A DNA stretch of 64,000 nucleotides. Source: Chloroflexota bacterium. GTDB taxonomy: Bacteria > Chloroflexota > Anaerolineae > Aggregatilineales > Phototrophicaceae. The position numbers and the translations under genes are program-made. Of the stretch, positions 56,822 to 64,000 are shown piece after piece. Below the pieces are notes generated by a model. The model was not told the origin of the DNA, ran no database searches, and worked only from the letters and a program-made list of their open reading frames with translations. The DNA lies in assembly GCA_028873975.1 (NCBI GenBank), contig JAPPMO010000013.1:1-64000 (forward strand), in the 5' to 3' direction. Numbering within the stretch: position 1 is the stretch's first letter; every line of letters begins with the position of its first letter.

Positions 56822-57505
56822 ATGGCTGAAGTAGCGCAGACGCTTGATGTCGGCATGGAAGTTACTGGCCGGGTTAAGCATGTGGGAATATACGGGGCGC
56901 TGGTGGATATTGGCACTGGTCAGGATGCCTTGCTGCATATCTCACAACTCTCAAATGGCGAGGAACGCCGCTTCGAAGAAGTCGTGCCGGCAGGCTCTGA
57001 TATCACAGCCTATGTATACAAGACACGGCAGGATGGCTATGTCGCGCTGAGCATGGAGAAGCCACCCATGGTCCCCTGGCAATCAATAAAACAGGGCAAT
57101 ACCTATACGGGCGAAGTGATCCGCGTCGAGAACTTCGGCGTGTTCGTCGACTTCGGCGCGGAGCGACCGGGCATGGTTCATGTGTCGGAAATGGCGGACG
57201 GCTACGTGAAATCGCCGAGCGATATCGCCTCTATTGGGCAAGAAGTGGAAGTGCGCGTTATCAAGAAAAGCGGGCGTCCGCGCCAAATTGACTTGACTAT
57301 GAAGAAGGATCAAGAAGAGTCAATGCTCATTGAAGAGGAGGCCGAAGACGAGGTCGAAGTGCCGACTTCCATGGCGCAAGCATTCCGCCGGGCGATGGGC
57401 GGCAGTGAAGAAAACGAAGTACGCAATGACAGCAAGCGCAGCCCGCGAATCGATCATCGCAGCCGGCAGGAAGAGATTCTCGCGCGCACATTACGAGGCT
57501 CTTGA
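56822..57505 (+). CDS. protein with two S1 RNA-binding domains
   Basis: A 227-residue protein with two OB-fold S1 domains: residues ~8-80 (VGMEVTGRVKHVGIYGALVD, DALLHISQLSN) and ~95-165 (GNTYTGEVIRVENFGVFVDF, GMVHVSEMADGYV). The C-terminal ~55 residues are charged and probably unstructured. Likely an RNA- or ribosome-associated regulator; short two-S1 proteins of this kind are often annotated as S1 homologues but are not full ribosomal S1. Strong ggaggagc site before ATG 56822. Confidence 0.85.
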   Translation: MAEVAQTLDVGMEVTGRVKHVGIYGALVDIGTGQDALLHISQLSNGEERRFEEVVPAGSDITAYVYKTRQDGYVALSMEKPPMVPWQSIKQGNTYTGEVIRVENFGVFVDFGAERPGMVHVSEMADGYVKSPSDIASIGQEVEVRVIKKSGRPRQIDLTMKKDQEESMLIEEEAEDEVEVPTSMAQAFRRAMGGSEENEVRNDSKRSPRIDHRSRQEEILARTLRGS

Positions 57506-57535
57506 GCCGAGCGAAGGCAAACTTGAATCAGTGGC

Positions 57536-57563
57536 GGAAGATCGTCCTAGATCTTCCGTTTTT
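57536..57563 (+). terminator. terminator between S1 gene and vkor
   Basis: Perfect 8-base stem ggaagatc (57536-57543) / gatcttcc (57550-57557), loop gtccta, then gttttt. It overlaps the last codons of the convergent gene. Confidence 0.82.
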
Positions 57564-58026
57564 CATTGGGGGCGCTGGCTTCTTCTAGGGAAAATTCGCG
57601 ATATAGCCGCAGGCAGATGAGCCCGAAAAGAATTGTGAAATTGATCTCGTGCGACAGGCACCAGGGGCAGAGAGCGGCCAGCAGCACGAATTGCACATAC
57701 ACCAGCCACATCGAGAAGAGCCAGGCGAACAAGGCGAGGCCGAAGGCGGCGAGTTGACCGTATTGCCGAAATATCTCGCGTCGATCTTCTATGAGAAGCA
57801 GGAGGGCGAGGATCAGGTAAATGGCGAAGCCGAGCCAGGCGATCGGGATCCCCCCCAATTCCGAATACTTGGAATTCAGGACCAGATCGCAGTTGAAGGC
57901 GCCGCCCTTGACGCAGACTGAAGGGGCGTCGGCAATCTTCAAATAGCTTAGATAGCCGCTCACAATCAATCCGAAAATGACTGAGAGACCTTGAAGTCGC
58001 TTTGCGGTGATCAGGGTCATAAGCAT
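57547..58026 (-). CDS. vitamin K epoxide reductase family protein
   Basis: Membrane oxidoreductase of 159 residues with four predicted helices. The first Cys pair (VCVKGGAFNCDLVL) lies in the outer loop and the active CxxC is LCPWCLSH near residue 120. VKOR homologues reoxidise a thioredoxin-like partner in disulfide formation, replacing DsbB. No partner domain or gene is adjacent. ATG 58020 is an alternative start. Confidence 0.9.
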   Translation of the reverse strand: MLMTLITAKRLQGLSVIFGLIVSGYLSYLKIADAPSVCVKGGAFNCDLVLNSKYSELGGIPIAWLGFAIYLILALLLLIEDRREIFRQYGQLAAFGLALFAWLFSMWLVYVQFVLLAALCPWCLSHEINFTILFGLICLRLYREFSLEEASAPNEKRKI

Positions 58027-58056
58027 TCCAACTTGGTTTCTAAGATGGCTTCGGTT

Positions 58057-59310
58057 CTACCAATCCAGCTCTCGCAAGAGTATCACGTCTAGCTCGCTGC
58101 CAGGCGGGACGTCGGTTGTCCCTTCGGGTATGATCGCCAGGCCGTCGGCTTTGACCATGGACATCAGCGCGCCCGAGCTTTGAATGCCGGTCGTACCCGC
58201 CATGATACGCCCGTTTTCTTGCGACAAAATTACGCGGTTGTAGCTTCGCCGCCCGTCCGATTTCAGGGCTCCGGCGGCAATGGCTTTCACGGTTTGTTGC
58301 TTGAAGGGACGCCCAGCGATCTTGGCCAGCGCGGGCTTGACCAGGACTTCGAATGTGACCATGGTAGAAACGGGATTGCCGGGCAAGCCAAAAAAGGGCA
58401 GACCTTGTATGGTCCCGTAGGCGAGCGGTTTGCCGGGCCTCATGTTAATGCGCCAGAAGTCGATGTCGCCGAGCTCGTTCATGACCCCTTTGACCAGATC
58501 GGCGGCGCCGACGGAAACGCCGGCGGTGCTGATCAGCAGGTCGGGATTGATCTCCAAGGCGCGACGATAGAGGGCGCGGATGGAATCCAGCGTGTCCTTG
58601 GCGATGGGCAAGCGGATGGGTATGCCGCCGGCCTGACGAATCAAACCGGCGAGCGTATAGCCGTTGGTATCGCGGATTTTGCCGGGGGTCAGATCGTCGT
58701 AAATGTCGACGAGTTCATCGCCGCTGCTGAGAATGGCCACTTTGGGCTGTCGGATGACGTCGACGCGCCGGCAGCCGATGCCCGCCAACATGCCGATCTC
58801 CGCGGGTCCGATGACCGCCCCCGCGGCCATGACTGTGGCGCCAGCGGCGATATTTTCGCCCGCGCGCCGGATATTCTCGCCGGGGGCGAGTGGGCGGTGG
58901 AGGCGCGCTGACGCGGGTAGGGGACTGTTTTCGTCTTTGCTCCAATCATCGTCGGTGTCTTCCACCGGGATGACGGCAGTCGCGCCGGCGGGGACGGGCG
59001 CGCCGGTCATAATGCGGGCGGCTTGCCCCGGCTCAAGGCGAGCCGCCGGCGCGCTGCCGGCGAGTATGTCCATCGCGACGGAGAGCGTGACGGGATTGGC
59101 GGGGTCGGCGTCGACGCTGTCTTCGTAGTGGATAGCGTAGCCGTCCATGGCTGAGTTGTGGAAGGGCGGCAGGTCGATGGGCGAGACGATGTCTTCGGCG
59201 ATGACGCGATTGTGCGCTTCGGGTAGCGAGACGGTCTCCGCTGGCAAGGTTTTCATATCGGCGAGGATCTTGGCAAGGGCGCTGTCGACGTTGAGCAAGG
59301 GTTGCATCAT
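58057..59310 (-). CDS. moeA: molybdopterin molybdenumtransferase MoeA
   Basis: Inserts molybdate into adenylylated molybdopterin. DLPPFHNSAMDGYAI, RIMTGAPVPAGATAVIPVED, SSGDELVD and TAGVSVGAADLVKGVM are family motifs; GLPGNPVSTMVTFEVLVKP closes the active site. Length is 417. ATG 59310 has ggag close upstream; ATG 59307 gives better spacing and either is possible. No other moa/moe genes are adjacent; the likely client in this window is the hydroxylase at 6-12 kb. Confidence 0.94.
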   Translation of the reverse strand: MMQPLLNVDSALAKILADMKTLPAETVSLPEAHNRVIAEDIVSPIDLPPFHNSAMDGYAIHYEDSVDADPANPVTLSVAMDILAGSAPAARLEPGQAARIMTGAPVPAGATAVIPVEDTDDDWSKDENSPLPASARLHRPLAPGENIRRAGENIAAGATVMAAGAVIGPAEIGMLAGIGCRRVDVIRQPKVAILSSGDELVDIYDDLTPGKIRDTNGYTLAGLIRQAGGIPIRLPIAKDTLDSIRALYRRALEINPDLLISTAGVSVGAADLVKGVMNELGDIDFWRINMRPGKPLAYGTIQGLPFFGLPGNPVSTMVTFEVLVKPALAKIAGRPFKQQTVKAIAAGALKSDGRRSYNRVILSQENGRIMAGTTGIQSSGALMSMVKADGLAIIPEGTTDVPPGSELDVILLRELDW

Positions 59311-59387
59311 GTGGCTCCGGGAGCTTGGTTTCGAGCGGCATTATAGCATATTTTGGCTGTAATCATGCGCCTGCCGGGTGTCCTAGG

Positions 59388-59566
59388 TAGCGTACTTTTC
59401 GGTTGAAATTCAAATGAGCTACATTCAGTTTCACCACAAAGACACGAAGGACACAAATAAAAGGACTATTTCGCAAGCAATTCTCAGTGCCCTCGGTGTC
59501 GAAGGGCTGTGTCCACGCGCCCCTCGGTGGTTAAGCTTTTTGTTTCAACCGAAAAGGATACACTAG
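59388..59566. mobile_element. MITE-like element with terminal inverted repeats
   Basis: A 14-base terminal inverted repeat, cttttcggttgaaa (59395-59408) and tttcaaccgaaaag (59543-59556), bounds about 160 bases. Looser similarity extends outward (gcgta / gtgtatc). The inside holds a 'caccacaaagacacgaaggac' arm facing 'cctcggtggtta', i.e. two 'accgagg' repeat pieces in opposite orientation. No gene is present. It lies in the 454-base gap before rpoC. Confidence 0.6.
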
Positions 59567-59583
59567 CACTTTTTGTACGCGTC

Positions 59584-59613
59584 TTGACAATGGCGCATCA
59601 TGTAAGCTACAAT
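59584..59613 (+). promoter_or_regulatory. σ70-type promoter of rpoC
   Basis: TTGACA (59584-59589), 18-base spacer, TACAAT (59608-59613). Consensus -35, one mismatch in the -10. It gives a leader of about 145 bases before TTG 59765. Confidence 0.75.
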
Positions 59614-59764
59614 TTCGATTGATGGAAACACGCTAATAAATCACATTGGATCTGGGGCACAGGGGCTGCGCCTCCTGTTGTCTATTTGTCTTTGATGGTG
59701 ATAGTCGTTTCATCAGATCATCTACTTTCAATCTACAGCAGCATAGCGCATAGGAGGTTACGCC

Positions 59765-62700
59765 TTGGAGGCGAAAGACTTTAGCGCATTACGTATTAGT
59801 CTGGCTTCTCCGGAACAGATCCGGTCCTGGTCTTATGGAGAGGTGACGAAACCGGAAACGATCAATTATCGGCGGCTGCGTCCGGAAATGGACGGGCTGT
59901 TCTGCGAGCGGATTTTCGGCCCCACGCGAGACTGGCAATGCTATTGTGGAAAGTACAAGAACATCCGCTATCGCGGCATCATCTGCGATAAATGCGGTGT
60001 CGAGGTGACACGGTCGTCGGTGCGGCGCGAACGCATGGGGCATATTGAATTGGCGGCTCCGGTCGCTCATGTCTGGTATACGCGGCGGGTGCCGAGCTAT
60101 TTGGGCCTGCTTTTGGACGTGAGCCGGCGCAACCTGGACCGTGTGCTTTACTTCGCGCAGTATGTAATTACGCAAGTTGATCAAGACGCGCGCGGCAAAG
60201 CGATCGCCCGCATTGAGAAGGAACTGGAGCTGAAAGAGCAGGAACTCACCGGGGAGTTGGAAGACCAGTTCAGCGAGTTGCGTGATGACCGCGATCAGCG
60301 TGCGGAGGAGTTCGAAAGCAAGGTCACAGCGATCCGCAGTCATTTTGACGGCGAACTGGCGCGGCTGAGCGACGAGGTGATGAACGAAGCCCAAACGGCG
60401 CAGACCCGCGTCGAAAGCATGTTGGGTCAAGCCGCGTCTGCGGAAATCAGCCTGCAAGCGACGGAGACGGTTGTCGTTGAAAAAGGCGAAGAGATCACCA
60501 ACGATCACATCTCGCGCATCCAAACCCAGGTCAACGAATATCTGAGTAAATTGCAGACCGAGATTGAAGAGTTGAGCAAAGCCGAAATCGCCAAGATCAG
60601 CGGCGATATTGACGATGCGAATCTTGATGTGGCTTCGTCCCTGGAAGAACAGGCGGAGGAAATAGAGCAACGCATCAAGAATTTGCGTGAAAGCGCCGAG
60701 AAGCATATCAATGAATTGGAGGATCTGCATGTCCTGCAGTTCTTGTCGGAAAGCCGCTATCGCGAGCTCAAGAGCCGCTTCGGCAATGTCTTCCAAGCCA
60801 ATATGGGCGCGGAAGCCTTTTACGAGATCCTGGGTACGCTCAACCTGGCGAAGCTGGCGGAAGAACTTTGGATTGAGGTCCGCACCAGCAAGTCGAAGCA
60901 GCGCAGCCGCAAAGCCACCAAGCGCTTGCGCGTGGTGGAAAGCTTGCGCAACAGCCGCAGCACCGTAATCGACAATGATGAAACCAACCAGGAAAACGAG
61001 CCGAACGGCAATCGTCCGGAATGGATGATTCTGACTGTTCTGCCAGTGATTCCTCCCGATCTGCGGCCGATGGTGCAGTTGGATGGCGGTCGCTTCGCCA
61101 CCAGCGACTTGAACGATTTGTATCGCCGCGTCATCAACAGGAATAACCGCCTCAAGCATTTGCTGGATCTTGGCGCGCCGGATGTCATCGTGCGCAACGA
61201 AAAGCGCATGCTGCAAGAAGCGGTAGACAGTTTGATCGACAATAGCCAGCGCGGCAAAGCCTTGAGCCGCCGGGGCCGCCGGGAACTGAAATCCTTAAGC
61301 GATATGCTCAAGGGCAAGAAGGGGCGTTTCCGCCGGAATCTGCTGGGAAAGCGCGTCGATTATTCGGGTCGTTCGGTTATCGTTATCGGTCCCAAGCTGA
61401 AGCTGCATCAATGCGGCTTGCCCAAGACGATGGCGCTTGAGCTATACCGGCCATTTGTGATCAGCCGCTTGGTGCAATACAACTACGCGAGCAATGTCAA
61501 AGGCGCCAAGCGCATCATCGAGCGCGAGCGGCCGGAGGTATGGGAAGTCCTGGAAGAAGTGATCCGCGAGCGTCCGGTTCTGTTAAACCGCGCGCCGACC
61601 TTGCATCGCCTGGGCATTCAAGCTTTTGAGCCGCTGCTGGTTGAGGGCAAGGCGATCCAAATCCATCCCTTGGTTTGTTCCGCCTTTAACGCGGATTTCG
61701 ATGGCGATCAAATGGCGGTTCATGTGCCGCTGAGCGAGCAGGCTGTCAAGGAAGCGCGCGAGCTGATGCTGAGCACGCGTAACTTGCTGAAGCCTTCGGA
61801 TGGCATGCCGATCGTCGGTCCTTCCAAGGATATGGTGCTTGGGAATTATTATTTGACGATGGATCCAACCGTTGAGATCGTGGCGCAAAAGGCGCGCGCG
61901 GATGAATTCCGCTCCGAACAAGTATTGTACGGCGGCGAGCACAAGGTTGGCATCGCTGTCAGATCCAATGGCTACTATTATGCGCAATTCCGGCAGGTGC
62001 CCAACGTCGAATTGTTCTTTGACGAGACCGTGACTGATGATAATGGGCGGCCCAAGGTGGTGGAGGCGGCTGTAGACAGAACGGTGCAAGCGCTGCTGGA
62101 CGGGGAGGTGGATTGCATCCTGGCCAATTCATACGAGATGCGCAAGTACATGCGGTCCAGGGGACTCCAAGATCAGCTGGAGATCACCAACTTGCACGAG
62201 CGCCGGGTCGTCGTCGACATGGACGAGGTCGAGTACCTGTATCGCATCGGCTTGGTGCATTTGCATACGCCGATTTTGCTTGGCAATGTCTATGATACGC
62301 GGGGTCCGCAAGAGGAGCCGGAAATCTGTACGGTGGGACGCGCGATCTTCAACCGCATCTTGCCGGACGAGATGCGCTTCGTCCAGGAAACTATGGGCAA
62401 GAAAGGCTTGCAGAACCTGGTCGCTCGCTGTTACCAGGTAATTGGCGCCGAGATCACGACCGAGGTGGTGGACGCGATCAAGAACTATGGTTTCCACTAT
62501 GCGACGATTTCCGGCACGACGATTGCGGTGAGCGACCTGACGATCCCGGACGAGCGGACGGACATCTTGCAAGGGGCGGATGAGGTAGTTACGCGCGCCG
62601 AGCGCGACTTCCGCCGCGGCTTGATGACCGAGGAAGAGCGTTATCAGATCACGATAGACGAATGGAACCGCGCCAAGGAGTTCCTGCAAGACCGGATCCG

Positions 62701-64000
62701 CGATACGCTTGACCCCTATGGTCCGATCGCGATCATGGCGATATCGGGCTCGACCAAGGGCGGATTCGGGCCGATCACGCAGTTGGCGGGCATGCGCGGC
62801 CTGATGGCGGATCCATCCGGCCGCATCATTGATCTGCCGATTCGCAGCCACTTCCGCGAAGGCTTGAATGCGCTGGAATACTTCATTTCCACGCACGGCG
62901 CGCGCAAGGGTCTGGCGGATACGGCGCTGCGCACGGCGGACGCGGGTTACTTGACGCGGCGCTTGGTCGATGTCGCCCAGGATATGATTGTCAATCGCTG
63001 GGACTGCAATACACAGCGGGGCTTGACGATACGCCGCTCGGACGATGTGGCTGGGCAAAGCATAGAAGAGCGCATTGTCGGGCGTTGCGCTTCCGAGGAC
63101 CTGTTTGATCCGGACAGCGATGAATTGATCGTTGGGCGCAACGAAATCATCGACGAAGAAATCGCGGCTGCGATCCAAAACTCGAGCGCCGAGGAGGTGG
63201 AAGTCCGCAGCCCCTTGACCTGTGATTTGATACACGGCGTTTGCGCGCTGTGTTATGGGCGCGACCTGGGCACGGGTGATATGGTCGGCATCGGATCGGC
63301 GGTAGGGATTATCGCGGCGCAATCGATTGGCGAGCCTGGCACGCAGTTGACATTACGCACCTTCCACAGTGGCGGCACGGCGGAAACGACAGATATCACG
63401 AGCGGCCTGCCGCGGGTTGAAGAGCTCTTCGAGGCGCGGCGCAAGCCCAGGGGCGAGGCGGTCATGACCAGTCTTGGCGGGATCTTGCGCTTGAACGAAC
63501 GCGAGGATCATGTGCGCATCGCGACGGTGATCCACAGCGAGGTGGAGAATGAGACGCACGTTGTTCCGGAAGACTGGGAAATCTGCGTCGAGGATGGGAA
63601 GGAAGTGGCAGTCGGCGGGCTGGTGGCCGCGAACGGCGAGGGAGAATTGAAGGCGAGCCTGGCTGGAACGGTGCACATCGAGGACCATACCGTGTACATC
63701 CGCCACGAAACCAGAGAAGAGGAAGAATATGAAATCCCCGCCAACGCGCGCCTGGTCAAGAACATCTACGATGGCATGACTGTCGACTTGGGCGCGCAAC
63801 TCACGGAAGGTCCCAGGAACCCGCATAGCATCTTGCGCGTGTTGGGTCCAGACGCGACGCAAATGTACTTGTTGGGCGAGATACAGGAAGTGTATCGCAG
63901 CCAGGGCGTGAACATTGCTGACAAGCACTTCGAGACGGTCATCCGCAAGATGATGTGCAAGGTGCAGATCACCAAGAGCGGCGACAGCGACCTGCTGCCC
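59765..64000 (+). CDS. rpoC: RNA polymerase β' subunit, 3' end beyond the window
   Basis: Open from TTG 59765 to the window end (1412 codons). The start has aggagg seven bases upstream. The zinc ribbon is C59-x-C61...C74-x-x-C77, the catalytic motif is NADFDGDQ at 642-649, and the trigger region reads [21 protein letters not shown] second Cys cluster ([13 protein letters not shown]) follows. A coiled-coil-rich insertion (~147-330, [15 protein letters not shown]) separates the zinc region from the rest. rpoB is not upstream; moeA is, on the other strand, so rpoC has its own promoter. Confidence 0.96.
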   Translation, partial: MEAKDFSALRISLASPEQIRSWSYGEVTKPETINYRRLRPEMDGLFCERIFGPTRDWQCYCGKYKNIRYRGIICDKCGVEVTRSSVRRERMGHIELAAPVAHVWYTRRVPSYLGLLLDVSRRNLDRVLYFAQYVITQVDQDARGKAIARIEKELELKEQELTGELEDQFSELRDDRDQRAEEFESKVTAIRSHFDGELARLSDEVMNEAQTAQTRVESMLGQAASAEISLQATETVVVEKGEEITNDHISRIQTQVNEYLSKLQTEIEELSKAEIAKISGDIDDANLDVASSLEEQAEEIEQRIKNLRESAEKHINELEDLHVLQFLSESRYRELKSRFGNVFQANMGAEAFYEILGTLNLAKLAEELWIEVRTSKSKQRSRKATKRLRVVESLRNSRSTVIDNDETNQENEPNGNRPEWMILTVLPVIPPDLRPMVQLDGGRFATSDLNDLYRRVINRNNRLKHLLDLGAPDVIVRNEKRMLQEAVDSLIDNSQRGKALSRRGRRELKSLSDMLKGKKGRFRRNLLGKRVDYSGRSVIVIGPKLKLHQCGLPKTMALELYRPFVISRLVQYNYASNVKGAKRIIERERPEVWEVLEEVIRERPVLLNRAPTLHRLGIQAFEPLLVEGKAIQIHPLVCSAFNADFDGDQMAVHVPLSEQAVKEARELMLSTRNLLKPSDGMPIVGPSKDMVLGNYYLTMDPTVEIVAQKARADEFRSEQVLYGGEHKVGIAVRSNGYYYAQFRQVPNVELFFDETVTDDNGRPKVVEAAVDRTVQALLDGEVDCILANSYEMRKYMRSRGLQDQLEITNLHERRVVVDMDEVEYLYRIGLVHLHTPILLGNVYDTRGPQEEPEICTVGRAIFNRILPDEMRFVQETMGKKGLQNLVARCYQVIGAEITTEVVDAIKNYGFHYATISGTTIAVSDLTIPDERTDILQGADEVVTRAERDFRRGLMTEEERYQITIDEWNRAKEFLQDRIRDTLDPYGPIAIMAISGSTKGGFGPITQLAGMRGLMADPSGRIIDLPIRSHFREGLNALEYFISTHGARKGLADTALRTADAGYLTRRLVDVAQDMIVNRWDCNTQRGLTIRRSDDVAGQSIEERIVGRCASEDLFDPDSDELIVGRNEIIDEEIAAAIQNSSAEEVEVRSPLTCDLIHGVCALCYGRDLGTGDMVGIGSAVGIIAAQSIGEPGTQLTLRTFHSGGTAETTDITSGLPRVEELFEARRKPRGEAVMTSLGGILRLNEREDHVRIATVIHSEVENETHVVPEDWEICVEDGKEVAVGGLVAANGEGELKASLAGTVHIEDHTVYIRHETREEEEYEIPANARLVKNIYDGMTVDLGAQLTEGPRNPHSILRVLGPDATQMYLLGEIQEVYRSQGVNIADKHFETVIRKMMCKVQITKSGDSDLLP

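Noticed and set aside
59789..61216. 475-codon minus-strand open frame opposite rpoC (also 62129-63322)
   Set aside because: Shadow frames of the β' subunit gene, whose motifs and ribosome-binding site are unambiguous on the plus strand.

Overview
The window is a GC-rich bacterial chromosome segment. The gene content fits the phylum Chloroflexota best: late F420-cofactor genes, a free-standing FbiB-C-type reductase, molybdenum hydroxylase genes, exported proteins with Pro/Thr linkers and PPC-like domains, and intergenic blocks of the 'accgaggacaccgag' and 'gtaggggcg' type. This placement is inference; no 16S gene is present. No phage genes, transposase genes or CRISPR arrays are visible.

Layout. 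0.2-3.9 kb: an F420 cluster (npdG, cofE, FbiB-C-like reductase, cofD, cofC) with overlapping or nearly abutting genes. 4.2-13.5 kb: an F420-type luciferase-like oxidoreductase, a phosphoesterase and a molybdenum-hydroxylase cluster. That cluster has a fused FAD + 2Fe-2S subunit, an uncharacterised protein with a nucleoside-phosphorylase-like C-terminus, the Mo-binding subunit and a YqeC-MocA fusion. Further on are a two-RCK potassium channel, purine nucleoside phosphorylase, fabF-fabH (minus strand), an epimerase-like gene, an acetyltransferase and proC. 23.5-28.3 kb: an F1-only ATP synthase operon (atpA-atpG-atpD-atpC) behind a strong promoter and in front of a clear terminator. 28.4-37.9 kb: housekeeping genes mreB, rex, a GbsR-like regulator, tRNA-Leu(UAG), tig, clpP, clpX, obgE and nadD. 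37.9-44.6 kb: a two-domain solute-binding protein, two EamA transporters, a tandem pair of superoxide dismutases (one Tat-exported) and fumC.

44.7-47.1 kb: a compact, more AT-rich restriction-modification cassette, with a HEAT-repeat DNA methyltransferase overlapping a PD-(D/E)XK endonuclease behind its own promoter. This is the clearest horizontally acquired unit. 47.3-51.6 kb: a carbohydrate ABC transporter (binding protein, two permeases, no ATPase) with a sugar isomerase gene between the permeases. 51.7-64 kb: HD hydrolase, LysM-L,D-transpeptidase, a large exported repeat protein, a lipoprotein, an S1-domain protein, VKOR, moeA, and rpoC (cut by the window end) without rpoB beside it.

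Links between regions. MoeA and the YqeC-MocA fusion are plausible cofactor suppliers for the molybdenum hydroxylase. The PNP-like protein and the true purine nucleoside phosphorylase suggest, as inference, a purine substrate. Rex-type operator-like sequences lie before rex and over the -35 box of the atp promoter, suggesting NADH/NAD control of ATP synthase. At least ten related intergenic repeat blocks are scattered through the window. Nothing here is proven to be a new system; the best candidates are the nucleosidase-like protein inside the molybdenum-hydroxylase cluster, the HEAT-methyltransferase R-M pair and the intergenic repeat family.
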